NCBI RefSeq assembly: GCF_018691265.1
Contig: NW_024881324.1
Location: 8,373,730-8,437,729 of the forward strand
Source: Tyto alba
Taxonomy: Eukaryota > Chordata > Aves > Strigiformes > Tytonidae
Length of the DNA stretch: 64,000 nt
Direction of reading: 5' to 3'
In this document: piece after piece, positions 44,641 to 56,620 of the stretch
Layout: the number at the start of each line of letters is the position of its first letter
How positions within the stretch are numbered: position 1 is the stretch's first letter
Notes under the pieces: generated by a model
Seen by the model: only the letters and a program-made list of their open reading frames with translations
The model's database searches: none
Told to the model about the DNA's origin: nothing
Program-made: the position numbers and the translations under genes

Positions 44641-47600
44641 AAACCTCCTTTCATCAGGCATAAAAATGGGATTGTCTGATTTAAAAAAATGCACCGAAAA
44701 CAAAGCGAGAAACCTGTACTAAGGTCTTTCTGAATCTGGGTCAGACCTGGGGAGCAAGAGTAGTTTCTGGTCAGGTTTGGTTTAGTGCCTATAGGATTGC
44801 TGCAGTTGCAGTCAGACATTTTGACACTGCTAAAACCGGTTTAGCAAAAACGTGACGATGCCTCCAGAAGCATTTATAATTGCATCACTTGAGGGGCATG
44901 ACTTAATCCTTTCTAAATGTTTCTCTTCTGTAATGTGTAATCTGCTTGGTCTATCCTGCTTGGGTTCTTGCGGTCTTTTCTGCCACGTTCTTCCCTTGAT
45001 TTGCTCTGCAAAAAGGCAGCTTTGGCTCCGTGGCTGTTACTATAATGCTTTTACTTCCTAAAGGCTAGAAGAAATGCAAATAATAAGAATCAAGTTGAGA
45101 AACTGTGGCCTGCTGCCGTGCTCCAGGAGGGCTTGCGGTATTCACCTCCCTGCGCTCTTCTTTCAGTTTGTTGAGCTTGCTTTGCTGGTCTGACATCTTT
45201 TGGATGACGTGATGGTTGCAGGAGACGAGTGTGTTTTGGCACACACACGCTATGATGACTGGCTAACGATACTTATAAAGTTCAAAAATAAACCATGGGA
45301 GCTCACTCTGACATAATCTACTAATCTTAGTTTTGCACTTTGATACTGTGTTGTCTGAGCCAAGTTAGGATAACTGTATATTGCAAGCAATTCATTTTTA
45401 GCTTTGCTTGCAGATTAGTGTTGAAGCAATGCATGCTTTTAAATTAAGGACGATGGGAGTGAATTTGGAGAAATTATCAGCTCTTTCAACTATACACATA
45501 AGGGAATCAGCTCTGTGCCTATTTTGGAAACAGGTTTATGTGAGTGGATAGAGATACATATTCCTTAATATTTCTGGACAACCTCATTAATAGCATTTTG
45601 ACTTGACGTTTTTTTCCTTTATCGCCCACAAGAACAGGATGGTCTTCTCTGCCCTTTCCCACATTTGTATGTTAGGAGAAAGACTTTCTCTTTGAGGGTT
45701 GTGCTTTATTTTCTTCTGGATAAAAAAAAAAAAACAAACTGCTATTGCTTCGGGTAAACTTTAGTCTCATGTTAGGCATCTGGCTGGTCACGCTGCGTTT
45801 TGGGGAGTCCAACCAAGAGTAAGTTTTTGAGGCTCCTCAGTGACAGGAATTAAGTTTTCCCCGGGCCCTGACAACTCCATTTAAACAGCTAATAACAATT
45901 TTCTAGCTACGTTTGAGAATGGCCTGCATTTTTAAGAAATACAAAGAGAAACTTGAAGATGTAAAGCATGCGAGTCAAGTGAATTGCAATGTACAAGTAT
46001 TTTTTGATGTTGCTACCAATAAAATGGACAGCAACTATGAGTTTTGGACAAGAGTCTGTCCAGGGTCTCACTCTTGGAGATGCTTATTACTACTTTTATT
46101 AGTTGTTACATTTAGCATATCATTTTCTATGCCGTGTTAAAACTGGGAGTCTTTATGCCCCGAAAGTACATAGCCTCGAAATTGCATTTAGATTTTTAAG
46201 TTGCTGCAGGCTACTGCCATATGTTTATAGTTTTTTTCTTTTTATAAGGTGCCTGTTAGGCAGATTAAGGGTGATTTAGAGAAGGGATATGTTTCCTTCT
46301 TTCTCACCTTTTTTATTTAATGGATATTACTTTCAGCCAGTTTGTCCCACAGAGTTCTTTTTGGTACATCAAAGTTGTAAGCCAAATCTCTCAGCTGCAG
46401 TGTGCATGCTAAAAACCCCGTAATACAAATTTCCAACCCTGCATGTATGCCAGATCAATTAACTTCTTAACTCAACTCGAGCTGAAAAAAAATAGAACTG
46501 CTTCTGTTTTGGTTTCAGCCCTACAAAACTTGGTCTAGACTTTTGAATTTACAAAACTCAAAGCCAAGCAAAAAGAAGGTTTTCTGTTACTGTTTGTAAA
46601 GTTGGCTGGTAACTAAGCTGGTGTTGTATGCTATTCCTTTTTGGGTGATGTTCCAAATGACTGGCCTTAATTTGAGTGCTTTTCACGGAAGGATGACATA
46701 GAGGGATGCCTGAGATGTGGTTTTGTGATTGATAGTCACTTTTTCCCCCAAACTTGAAGAGTAGTGATAATGATGAAAATTCTCATGGCCTGTTGCCATT
46801 GTGCAGACTGGCTTCCTGAGACCAGGGAATGTCCCTTTCAGTTTTGGATGTAAAGCAGAAGTTAATGTGTCAGAATAGTATTTCCTCTAATCATTTATTA
46901 AAAGCTGTACTACACCCCAGTAAGATTGTAAAAAGGTATTCTTTCTGCTGCTGAGGCCTCCAAAGTTTGAAAAGCTTTTACCAATGTTACTTTTTTTGTT
47001 CTAGTTATTCAACATATAATGAGGACACAGTAATATCACTTTGTAAGACAAGAGGCTTCATGTTACTTAAAAGCTGGAGTTACAGCATGTTACAGTAACT
47101 GTAACTTGTGAATTATTTATAACTTGGAAGAAATAATGATTGTCCTAATGACAAATAACTCTGAAGCTGGCTTTTTCATTTTTTCAAGTCTGCCTGTGAT
47201 GCTTTGAACCAACAAAAACTACCAAAAATAAGAAGTAGCCATTGACAGAAGCTGTCCTGTCCAGTTTTACTGTCCCCTTCTTCCCATCTGTGGTGAGAAT
47301 ATCCTGTGTGTAGCTTTTGCCTTCAGTAACGACCTTGTGAATGTGGAGACCAGTAAGCTGCCTAATGCTGCATTTTTATGATCGCTGTAAGCCTGCACTG
47401 CACTGAAACAAGTGGTTTAGCTTTCCTCTGGCTGCCTGTTCCCCCTCTCTTCTGCAGGCCAACATGTGTACCGGGTGATAACTCCCACCGCAGATTGGGG
47501 ACTTTCCAGGTTAAAACTGAATTGACAAAATACGGTTGATTTTTAATGTGAATTAATTTAATACTGCAGTTTGCAATGTAGCTGTAAAAATACTTGGTCT

Positions 47601-47899
47601 GGGGAAAGTGTTGCAGGGACACAAAATGAAGTGGCAAGGGAGGGGTAGGATCGCTTCTCTTAGCAATAGTGTGAGCTTAAATGGGCTGTGAAATTATGAC
47701 TAAATAGGAGTCAAGATATATGTTTTATTTCCTAGCAAACAAAATTAGCTGTCCTTGTCTGTTCTCAAGATTGTTCGTGCGTGTATTTTGCTGTACTGTC
47801 CTACTGCTGGAAGCATGGTGAATATTAAATAAGGCTGAAACGAAGTTAGGCCACGCAGGTGAAAATGAAGCTGAAGGTGTTTGTGCCTGTGGTCATGGT

Positions 47900-47933
47900 A
47901 GTGCCATAATAATTTTGAAATTATTGTGGCACT
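47900..47933. repeat. 34-nt near-perfect palindrome
   Basis: AGTGCCATAATAATTT at 47900-47915 pairs with 47918-47933 over 16 positions, 15 Watson-Crick and one U-G. Only TG is left at the centre. The tiny loop argues against a microRNA precursor. Confidence 0.8.
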
Positions 47934-50900
47934 AAATTGTTGTGACTAAAATACGTTAGAAGAGGATTAAAAAGGCACTACTATTGTTAGGTTTTATGTT
48001 TGCTTAGATAGGATTTGGAAAATTTTAAACTTAAACAGGAGAAGAAAAAAGGGGGGAGAAAATAAGATAGCTGTGCTACTGGAAGCTGAGTTCCACTGCT
48101 AAATGTGGTAAAAGTACTCTTTAAATTCAACAGTCACACTCAGCCACCCCACAATACAAGAGCTCCATCATGGAAGTGAAGCCAGTGTACCGTTCTGCTT
48201 GCTACAGCAAGGACCTGTGCTTACAGAACGGAGTTCCTCCAGAAATTTCGTATGCCTTTATTTCTTTTATCTTGTGCTAATGAAGAGTAAGTTCACATAG
48301 CTTCTCTTGTTAAAACCACTTGTGTCAGTTGAATGTGCAAGGGAACTGAAGTGCTGATGCATTTTTGCCCCAGGTTCCCAAGTAGTGTGAGAAGGCCAGA
48401 CCATGCCAAATCAAGAAGCTACAAAACCCAAGGTTTCCTTTAATTATAAGAACATCAGGATGTGGCATCACATGCCTTTTTCTCAGCGTTGAAGCCAGCA
48501 GTGGTGACCCTGCTGATCTTTCCTTCATGGTATAGTGCTTTGACCGTATCAATACAACTAAAATGCTGCATGTGAAATTGGGTCACTGAAATCATCAGGC
48601 TTAAAAAGTAGTTATGCCGATGCTCTCCTTTCTTCCCCCACCTTCCCCACCTTTAAATGGTCTGGTTTCAGTGTAAGCCTGCAAAGACTTTTTAGTGGCA
48701 CAGTTAAGGGAATGGTGGGGCACAAGGACCTCATTGGCTTTGCTGCGGATTAAAAAGACATGTGGAACTGCATCCTCAGTTTCGATACAGCAAGGCGCTG
48801 TAGCACGTGCCTGTCTCAAATGTATGATTACTCTTACTGACATCAGTTGAAGTACTTGGGAGCCTTGTGTGTTAAGCACATGCCGAAGTGCTTTTCAGGG
48901 CTCGAGATTTTGCCATTCCTGTGTAAGAGTGTGTGCAAGTATTTGCAAGCGGGAGTGTTAGTTTTCTAAGAGGGTGATAGCCATTTAATGGTTTTAATGG
49001 CTTTACTAGATGTAGTCCTGCATGTTTTTGTTTGTTGTTGGTTTTGGTTTTGTTTTTTTTTCTCCTGAACTGTTTCTTTTTGCTTTTCCAGCATCTTAAT
49101 ATTTAAATGCAATAACTGTTTCTTTTCTTTCTTTAATCTTCTCTTTATTGTAGTGTCCATGTGCGCATAGTACTGGTATTTTTTTATAGTTCACTTCCTC
49201 CCCCCCCGCCCTTGTCTTCCAGTCCCATGCTTTTATCTTTCTCTCATTTCTCTGTATTTCTCTGATTGGGCTCTCCTCTATCCACGTTGTCCCTCTCTGA
49301 GGAAATTAGCTCTTACAAAGCTGCTGCCATCTCTTTGCAAGAAAGCAAAACAAACTAATGTCGCAGTATTTTTTTTTTTTTTTTTCCTGAAGTCCAAAGA
49401 GGGGAGATGAGGAGGGGTTCCTGCAGTTCATTTTGGGCGCAGCTCCATAGGAAATAGTTTGGAAGGGGAAGGATTGCACTACAGCTACTTGTTTCTCAGG
49501 CCTGCGTGCAGAATTTGAGTGTTGCGTATAGAAAATACTGGCTGTGTACTAACATTGTGCAAGGCTCAGCAAACTGTTAATGAGCAAATACTGTGGAGGA
49601 AAAGTAGAACGTGGCCCTGCTCATCCCTTTTTACAGTCCTTTTATGAACTTTGGGGAAATCAAATCCTGCTGATGTGAGCATTCAGGAAAAGCTAGTTTC
49701 ATAATTCACATACATTAAAGGCTTTTATTTGTAAGACATTAATATTCATGCTCTTTCAGTCAAGAGCAGCATTATGTGACATGACTGACCAGCCATAAAA
49801 AACAGTGCGTAGCTTCCATTATTGAAAGGATCTCTGCAGTCTCCATTTGAGTATGGCCTTCCAGGATAACTAAAGGTGGTCAGGTTTCTTCCAGGCTGGG
49901 TGGCAGACTGGGTAAAATGATTTCTGGGCCCTGTTGCTTTGGAGAGCAGGAATACAATTTTTGGCATAAATATGTTAAGAAAAGTATGGTCACTTCAATT
50001 CTTCTGGGTAGTATAATTTCTCCATACCCTACTTAGTATTGCATTATAATACTACTTCGCCTGGCTGCTATGAAAGCTGACGGTGTATCATGTAGAAGAA
50101 GGGAATGTGTTTATGTTGTAGATAATAATGTTTTTTTCTCCTCACAAGCATATTTTCTTGTATTCTTGTTGATTCCTCTTCCTTTTGTGGTGTCATTTTA
50201 TGACTCTTGCAGTTAAGGATGCAGTGAAATTAATTCCCTGTGGGCATTTTGGAAATTACTGGTTCACTAATTTGGATGGAGGAGACTGAAGGGATAAAGT
50301 ATTATTTCCTTTTCTTTCGCTAACTTCTCTCAGATCCTGCCAGTGGTGAATCTGCTGTTTTTTTTCCCCTTATAGAGAGCCCATCTCTTAATGCATTATA
50401 ACTTCATGTCGACTCATGCCTGATGACCGGTCAGGCCGTTCCTGATAGCCTCTGCCTCCTGGCCTAAATGGGACCAGGAGCAGCATTCCCATCCACTCGC
50501 CTCTCTGTACGTGTCCTGTTTTCCCTTCTGGAATGGCATTGAGTTGACCGCAGGGATTCCCTGGCAAAGCGGTCAGAAGCTTTTTAGCTTTTTGGGAGAT
50601 TTTTTTTCTGGATATGCCTTTGCTTCTTTCTTTCCTTTCTATCCTTTCCATCTCCCTGTTCACCTTGCATAACCGCGAGTAGGTATGTGGTACCGACTGA
50701 GGGACTGCCTGGTTATCAGCTCTGCAGAATCCCTCTCCTTCACGTGAGCTCTTTTCAGAGGTGCTTCAAAGCGTTGTCAGTTTATCGCCTGCATGCTACA
50801 AGCATGACTGCAGCTGCATCTGGGGCTTTGTCAGGGAAGCAGGAGTGTGCTCATCTCTGGAGAGCTAACCTGCCCTCCGGCACAGTTTGTGAAACCAAGG

Positions 50901-53559
50901 TTAGTATAATGGGAGAAAATTGGCCAGGATATATATCCGTAGTTGGAGTCCTGCTCGTGTGGAGGACGGCTTGCCCTGAGTTCCCGGTTAGGTCCTGCCA
51001 CTGTCCCCGTCTTTAGCCATCTCGGCAGTATTTTTGCTGGTTTTACTTTCATGTTTTCCCTCAGCATTGTGTCGTGGTCATGCCTTCAGAAGATCAGCTA
51101 CAAGCTTGGCTGACAAGCATGATAGTTTAGGAGGGAAGTGCTTCTTCATCTTTTACAGTGGAAGAACGTACATGAGTATACTATACTGTTGTCTTTGGAA
51201 GAAGACAATGCAGATCTCTGTTCAGGCATGCTTTTGAAGGTGTTTTGAAATTTGCTCTCAACTGTCCTCTGTATAGATGATGTATCACCATTCCTCTGTT
51301 CCCATGGAGCAGTAAATCGCATCTGGGCTGAAAGGCTATACTTTTTCCTTAAAGGTTTCATACTTTTGTACCACTTTATTCCTTTATTCCATGCTCCCCA
51401 AATTTCCAGGTATTTTTTTTTTTCCCACCAGAGAAGACCCAGTATTTTAATCAGGAACCCACGTGTTACAAAGCTGAAGCAGCACAGTCTAGCACTTCAG
51501 TTTTGAAAACTCATTCCTCTGTGGAAGAATGCCATTGAGAGAGTTCCAGCTGGTTTCCAAATTTTCAATTCACTGACTTTCTCAGTGATTAGATCACTTT
51601 CTTCAATAAAAGCAAGGATCTGCAGTTGATCTGAGGGAGTTAATACATAGTTTAATTTCAACACACATGAATAATGTTAAGCCCATGCATAGACTAGTTA
51701 AGGAGAAGAACAAAGTAATAGGTGATCTCTTGAGGCAACCCTTTGAAATAAGAAGTAATATCTAATAAATTTTTAAACATGTAAGAAAGAAGATTGACTA
51801 GCTGGCATTATTTGAGACAAAAGACTGTAGGAACAATTATAAGACTGGCTGACTAACCTACTGTTTAGCTTAGAAACTAGGACAATATCTAGTAAGGAAA
51901 ATCTTGGTTATAGCAGACTGGTTATCAGGGCTCTTAATCCTGTCATAGATAAGAGAATATAAAACTGTCAAAACCAAGGTTTTAAATCTGCATCTCCGAG
52001 GTTGCTGTCATTTGCATGGCATTTTTTTTTGTTGTTGTTAAATTGGTTTGGTTGGTTGTTCGTGCAGGAAGTCCCTAGAGAGAAACCAAGAGTGTTTCCA
52101 CAATGACATGACCTTTAGGTTCTTGGAAGGTGCAAGTGTCTGCTCTCGGGGTTACCGGTAGTAAAACTTCAGTTATCGTCTTAAATTCTTCTATTTCATA
52201 CTTGGTTCATGCTGCGGCATGAGAAAGTTCTCTGGAGCAAGGAGAACTTTCTGCTGTACAGCCTCATTTCATGATATTTTCCAGTGCCTGCCTTGTCTAA
52301 TGCCTATCTAAGTAAACTTTCTCAGCTCTTCTGTGTTGGCAAGGTCAGTAATCTCACTGTTCTTTCTGTAAAAGATTCACATGTCTGGCTCTTCCTGGAC
52401 TAGGCTGAAGAGCTGCCTTATTGTCACTTCTGAAAAGTACCTCTGCCCACGTTTTCTCGGCACAGTGAGTCTCATTGTCAGTTTGACGTTCTGGTGGACC
52501 AACGCAGATATTACGAGGCCTTAATAAACAACCTACCTTTGGATGACTATTACTGTTGTGATAAATATGATACAAGGTTGGTTGCTCATTGATTTATGCT
52601 TTTTGGCCACCTTCCAGGATGAAACTGTAACTTCATTACGCAAGAGTTTCAGAACAGTTCAGAGCTGTCCATTTATTTCCTTCAACTGTTATCGAGCTGA
52701 CAGCTTGCCTTTGGAGGGTCGTATATTCAAAAGCTGCCAATTGGGTCTTACCTCATTTTAGCCAAGTGTGTCACAGAGTCTGAAGTGCATTTTCCCCCGA
52801 ATACCCTCCCCCCTGCCTTTTTTTTTTGCTCTGTATCTTTTTTACCTTCTGTTCTCTCTCTCTTCCCTTTCCCTTCCCTTCAGTTCCTCATGCTGAAAAT
52901 AAAAAAGGCCTGGGAACAGAGGCAAGGCCACAAATAAAAGGAATTAGTTTTTTTGTTGTTGCTGCCTGTAATTTTGGTTTCTGTTAATATGACTTTAGTT
53001 TCTCTGGCTGGATAAGTTCTGCATTGTGGAGAAATGCCCGGGTTTCAAAAATGGTAAATAGAAGGTATTTTTCATCTTCTTACTTCTGCTAGCCGTACTC
53101 CTGCCTCTGTTACCTGCTTATTTCCAAATCGCTCGTTGTGACTTTGTTTTCCTCCTCCTGCTTCATCAGTGCTCTCCACTGCTCTTTTGATACCTTTACT
53201 TGGGAAGTCACCATTTGGAATCCTGTGTGAAGTTGTCATCGGGAAGTCTATGTACTTAGCTGAGTAATCCTCTAGAAGAGGAATGGGGGGGAAGACAAAC
53301 TGCACGTTATCTGCCTATGTACTATTGGAAATCAGACAATATATTTCTGTTGTGTTACCCAGAGAAACAGTTTCCTTGTATTGAGAAGTTGTGAGGACAA
53401 CTCAATTTTTTCATCTCAGTGGGATAGCACCTTGAATTCTTCTTAGCTGCTTTTTTTGCACATCTCTGCATTCCTGGAAAAACACGTGTTTTTGTGGTTC
53501 AGTCTTAAAGAAGCATTCTAAATAATGAAGCAAGATGAGCCGAATAGTCTCTTTTATAA

Positions 53560-54240
53560 AATAGACAACTTTATTTGGATTTCTCTGGCCTCTCTTTTAA
53601 ATATGATGTTAAATGCAATGGAATAATAGAGTTTCAGTTCTGGACCAGTGTATTCTGTCTATGAAAACTCTTTTTCAATTAATTACTTTGAAATTTTTTT
53701 TCCCAAGTAATTCCCGACTCTTTTTTCAGTATATATTTATGTACTTACAAAGTGGAAAAAATAATAAAATCAATATCTGACTAAATATTACTATTTAATG
53801 TGTTAAGCTGCTTGCTTTAGTCCCAAAAGAAACTCTTAACAGTGGTATTAGATGAAAGCATGCATACATCCATTTCCTCTAACAATCTGTCTCAAATGCC
53901 TTCTGATCTCAAGATCAATAATTTTGACAGTTATTTTAAATTTTAGCTGTTTATACATTCTTTTCATAAAAGTTTGTCACATGTTTTATAACTTTAATGT
54001 GATTATTTCTTAATTTTGCCTTGTTTCCTACTTAAGCAATATTCTGTAATTACCTGATTCACTGTGGTTGTGTGTAAATGAAACTATGAAATCTGTTGTC
54101 AATTAGCAATCAATGTGGTATCCATATTTTTAAATGTTATAAATTGCATATTAGAGCTAATTTTCCAGGGCATCTCCATCTCCATTCTTAATGTAATGCA
54201 GAATATTTTGCAATAATGTCTAGGTTAACAATGATAGTCT
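53560..54240. promoter_or_regulatory. Conserved-looking AT-rich block in intron 1
   Basis: About 650 bp of AT-rich sequence without simple repeats. It is dense in homeodomain, SOX and MEF2-like words (AATTAATTA, TAATTACC, CAATTAGCAATCAAT, AACAATG). The texture is that of vertebrate conserved non-coding enhancers. The call is by appearance only. Confidence 0.3.
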
Positions 54241-55749
54241 TGCTGTATTGTGCAAAAAAGGCTTCTGTGCAGACCCAGCTGGGTTTCAGGCTTAATTCAT
54301 TGCTCTATGGTGGGATCACCACAGCTGCTGTGGGGCCTTTACAAATGCAAAAAAGCTGTCAGTGTTTGTTTCATCAGATGCATAAGTGATGAGGCCAAGT
54401 TGAGGAATCCATTCCAGTGCTCGGTGTGCATGCTGGAGGCATTATTGTTTACAGAATTAGTGTCTTAATGCTTTAAAATACATGGTGCGTGTTTTGCCTT
54501 AAAGCAAAATATTTTAGGAGTAAGATGGTTTAAGGACCCTCATCAATTTAGTCCCCTCTTCTAGCAGCGTTTGCCCTGACTTGTGTAAATGTGCGTCTGA
54601 ATTACTGCGCTGTACCTGCTTTGGTCGTGAGTAATTCAGTTCTCCGCGTCTTGTGCATCCTTTTTGCTACTACTTTGGTTATTGTAAGCAGTCACAATTA
54701 AGTAATTGCACAGCTTTAATTCAGATTTTTTTCCCCCCCTTAACTGTCAATGGGAGGAGTTGTGCTAACAGTCTCCTACGGTCCCCAGAAGTCAGAGTAC
54801 TTCTTTTGGCTGTCAAGGCTTGAACAAGGTTCCTTCCAGCCAATTAAAGAGTAACGATGATTGGTTTCAGAGGGTACTGCTTAAGAATGCAAAGCATGCC
54901 TCTGTGGTGGGGCCAAGCACCCAGTTCCTCTACCAATTCTCCTTTCCTTTGCTTGAGGCTCCAGGAATGTAATACGGAGCAGAGCTTTTACTTACATGAC
55001 GCCAGGCTGGCTTTTGGGAGGGTAAAAGAGGGGGGGCTTCAGGTCTTAAATTGTTTTTCTGTGGGAGCGTTCATGTGATCTTCCAGTCTTTGTTGCAGTC
55101 AGTTGGCTGCGTGCGTGAGGTTTCATTAGGGCACGCCACCCTTCCTCATATCATGTAACTCCACCGGTAATAGGCATTGCAGGAATTTTAACTAATGCGC
55201 TGTTTAAGCCATCGTTGCTATGATTTTATTAAATGTGCTTGCAGCATGGAATTTTGCTAATGCTGTAGAGTGATCTGTTATGCAAATTGAATGTAAGAAT
55301 GGGCTAGTGGGATTTGTTTTCTGTATATTGGAGACCTGTCTTTTGCATTTGGAAATGAAATGAGCTAAATGGTGTCAGCATAGGCTGCTGCTGAAATGTG
55401 CAGGCAGCCTCTGCTTTCCTGGTTGGAGGTGCAGTATTGTCACCGGAGGGGCTGAGTTTGGTTTGTAGGGAGGCTCGCCTGTCTGGAAGCATGCTTGCTG
55501 CTGGTATGTGTGGGGCATGTATGGGGCGAGTTGGACAACGTGAGTGTAGGGTAGCTTAGGCACAGTCTATACAAATTAGATTATGAGATTTATTCTGGCT
55601 GGTCGTCATGGCTGGGCAAAGCTGTGTTCTCGTTTCAGCTCTTCTGCCATAATGCAGGCAGATTCCTGTGCTGGAGCAAACAATGTTTAGCTCAGCGCAC
55701 AACTGGTAGTAGCTGTGTTTGTTGGCTAAGCCACTGGCCTGTGGCTAAA

Positions 55750-56620
55750 GCAGCACATCCCCAGGTGGGATGCGCGGCGAGGACACCCTCGCGTCCCCCC
55801 GGGTGAAGCGGGGAAGGCAGGGCGTTTGTCTTCGCTTCCAGATTTGCTGCTTCGCTGAGGCACATGAGCCACAGTAACCCAGCGGACATGAAAGAAGGAG
55901 TTGCCTCCTCCCTGTGCTTGTTGCAGTTCCCGTGGCCTCTATTATCTACAGGCTCCGGCTCAAAACACGACCCAGCCGCCTCTTCCCGTGTTGTTCCAGG
56001 GAGCAAGTTGCTTGCAGCGCTCCCTCTGCCAGCGCTTTGGAGCTGGAAAAGCAGTGGCCGCCGAAAGAAATCCCCACCTGGCAGCCGGTGCCCTCCGTCC
56101 CTCCTTTTCCCACACCTCATTTACAGTCGCTGTAAGCACTACCATTTATTTCCCTTGGAGTCTCTGTTGCTATTTTATTATTTGTTGTTTGCTGCGGGGC
56201 AGGCGGTGGTGTGGGAGGGCTGTTTCGGGGGCTGCTGAGCGGGGGGAGAGCGGCGGCAAGCGCTTAGGCAGGGCCTGGAGGAGCTGTGCCATCAGCACTG
56301 GGTCCGTCCCTCCCTCCGGTCTGTAAATCGGGGGAAGAAAGGCAGCGGGCTTTAAACTGCAGCTGATAAAACCGCAGCATGGCACTTTCACATCACAGAG
56401 ATGGAAATAGGTTGAACGTTTTTGAGAGGAGGTGGTTTTAAGGAAGAAAACAGAACCTCCTTGGCGAAAGGCCTTTCCGTTTTTTAACGTAAAGGCGCTC
56501 CTTGGCCTCACGGTGCGGTAGCTTGGCTTTGCGCGGGCGGAAATAAAGTGTCTGAGCACATCATGGAGCATTTGTATTTTGGGGGCGCGATGCAGTTAAG
56601 AGCAGCCTTTGGTGATGCCT
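55750..56620. promoter_or_regulatory. Intronic CpG-rich patch, 55.75-56.6 kb
   Basis: There are two sub-clusters, around 55767-55860 and 56190-56600 (about 25 CpG in the latter by eye), with GC boxes and CGG runs in otherwise AT-rich intron. The density is lower than at 44.2 kb. It may be a diverged intragenic promoter or enhancer. The long frames here are shadows of base composition. Confidence 0.35.

Larger units (their letters stand above)
44641..55749 (+). other. JARID2 intron 1, 44.6-55.7 kb
   Basis: Ordinary intronic DNA with the palindrome at 47.9 kb, T/A homopolymers (45721, 49371, 51412) and the AT-rich block at 53.6-54.2 kb. A stretch near 48830-48905 resembles an old sauropsid repeat (TTAAGCACATGCCGAAGTGC). 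I see no gene. Confidence 0.65.

Noticed and set aside
44145..44819. 224-codon open frame on the minus strand, the longest in the window
   Set aside because: It covers the GC-rich CpG patch, where stop codons are rare, and overlaps open frames on both strands. The composition is Arg/Ser/Ala-rich without domain or family resemblance. Treated as a by-product of the CpG island.
45913..46140. 75-codon plus frame ending in a hydrophobic leucine-rich tail
   Set aside because: It could look like a tail-anchored protein, but there is no promoter, splice or family support, and it lies inside the JARID2 intron.
47900..47933. Palindrome as a microRNA precursor
   Set aside because: The loop is only two bases and the stem ends after 16 pairs. 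Precursors need a larger loop and a stem of about 30 pairs.
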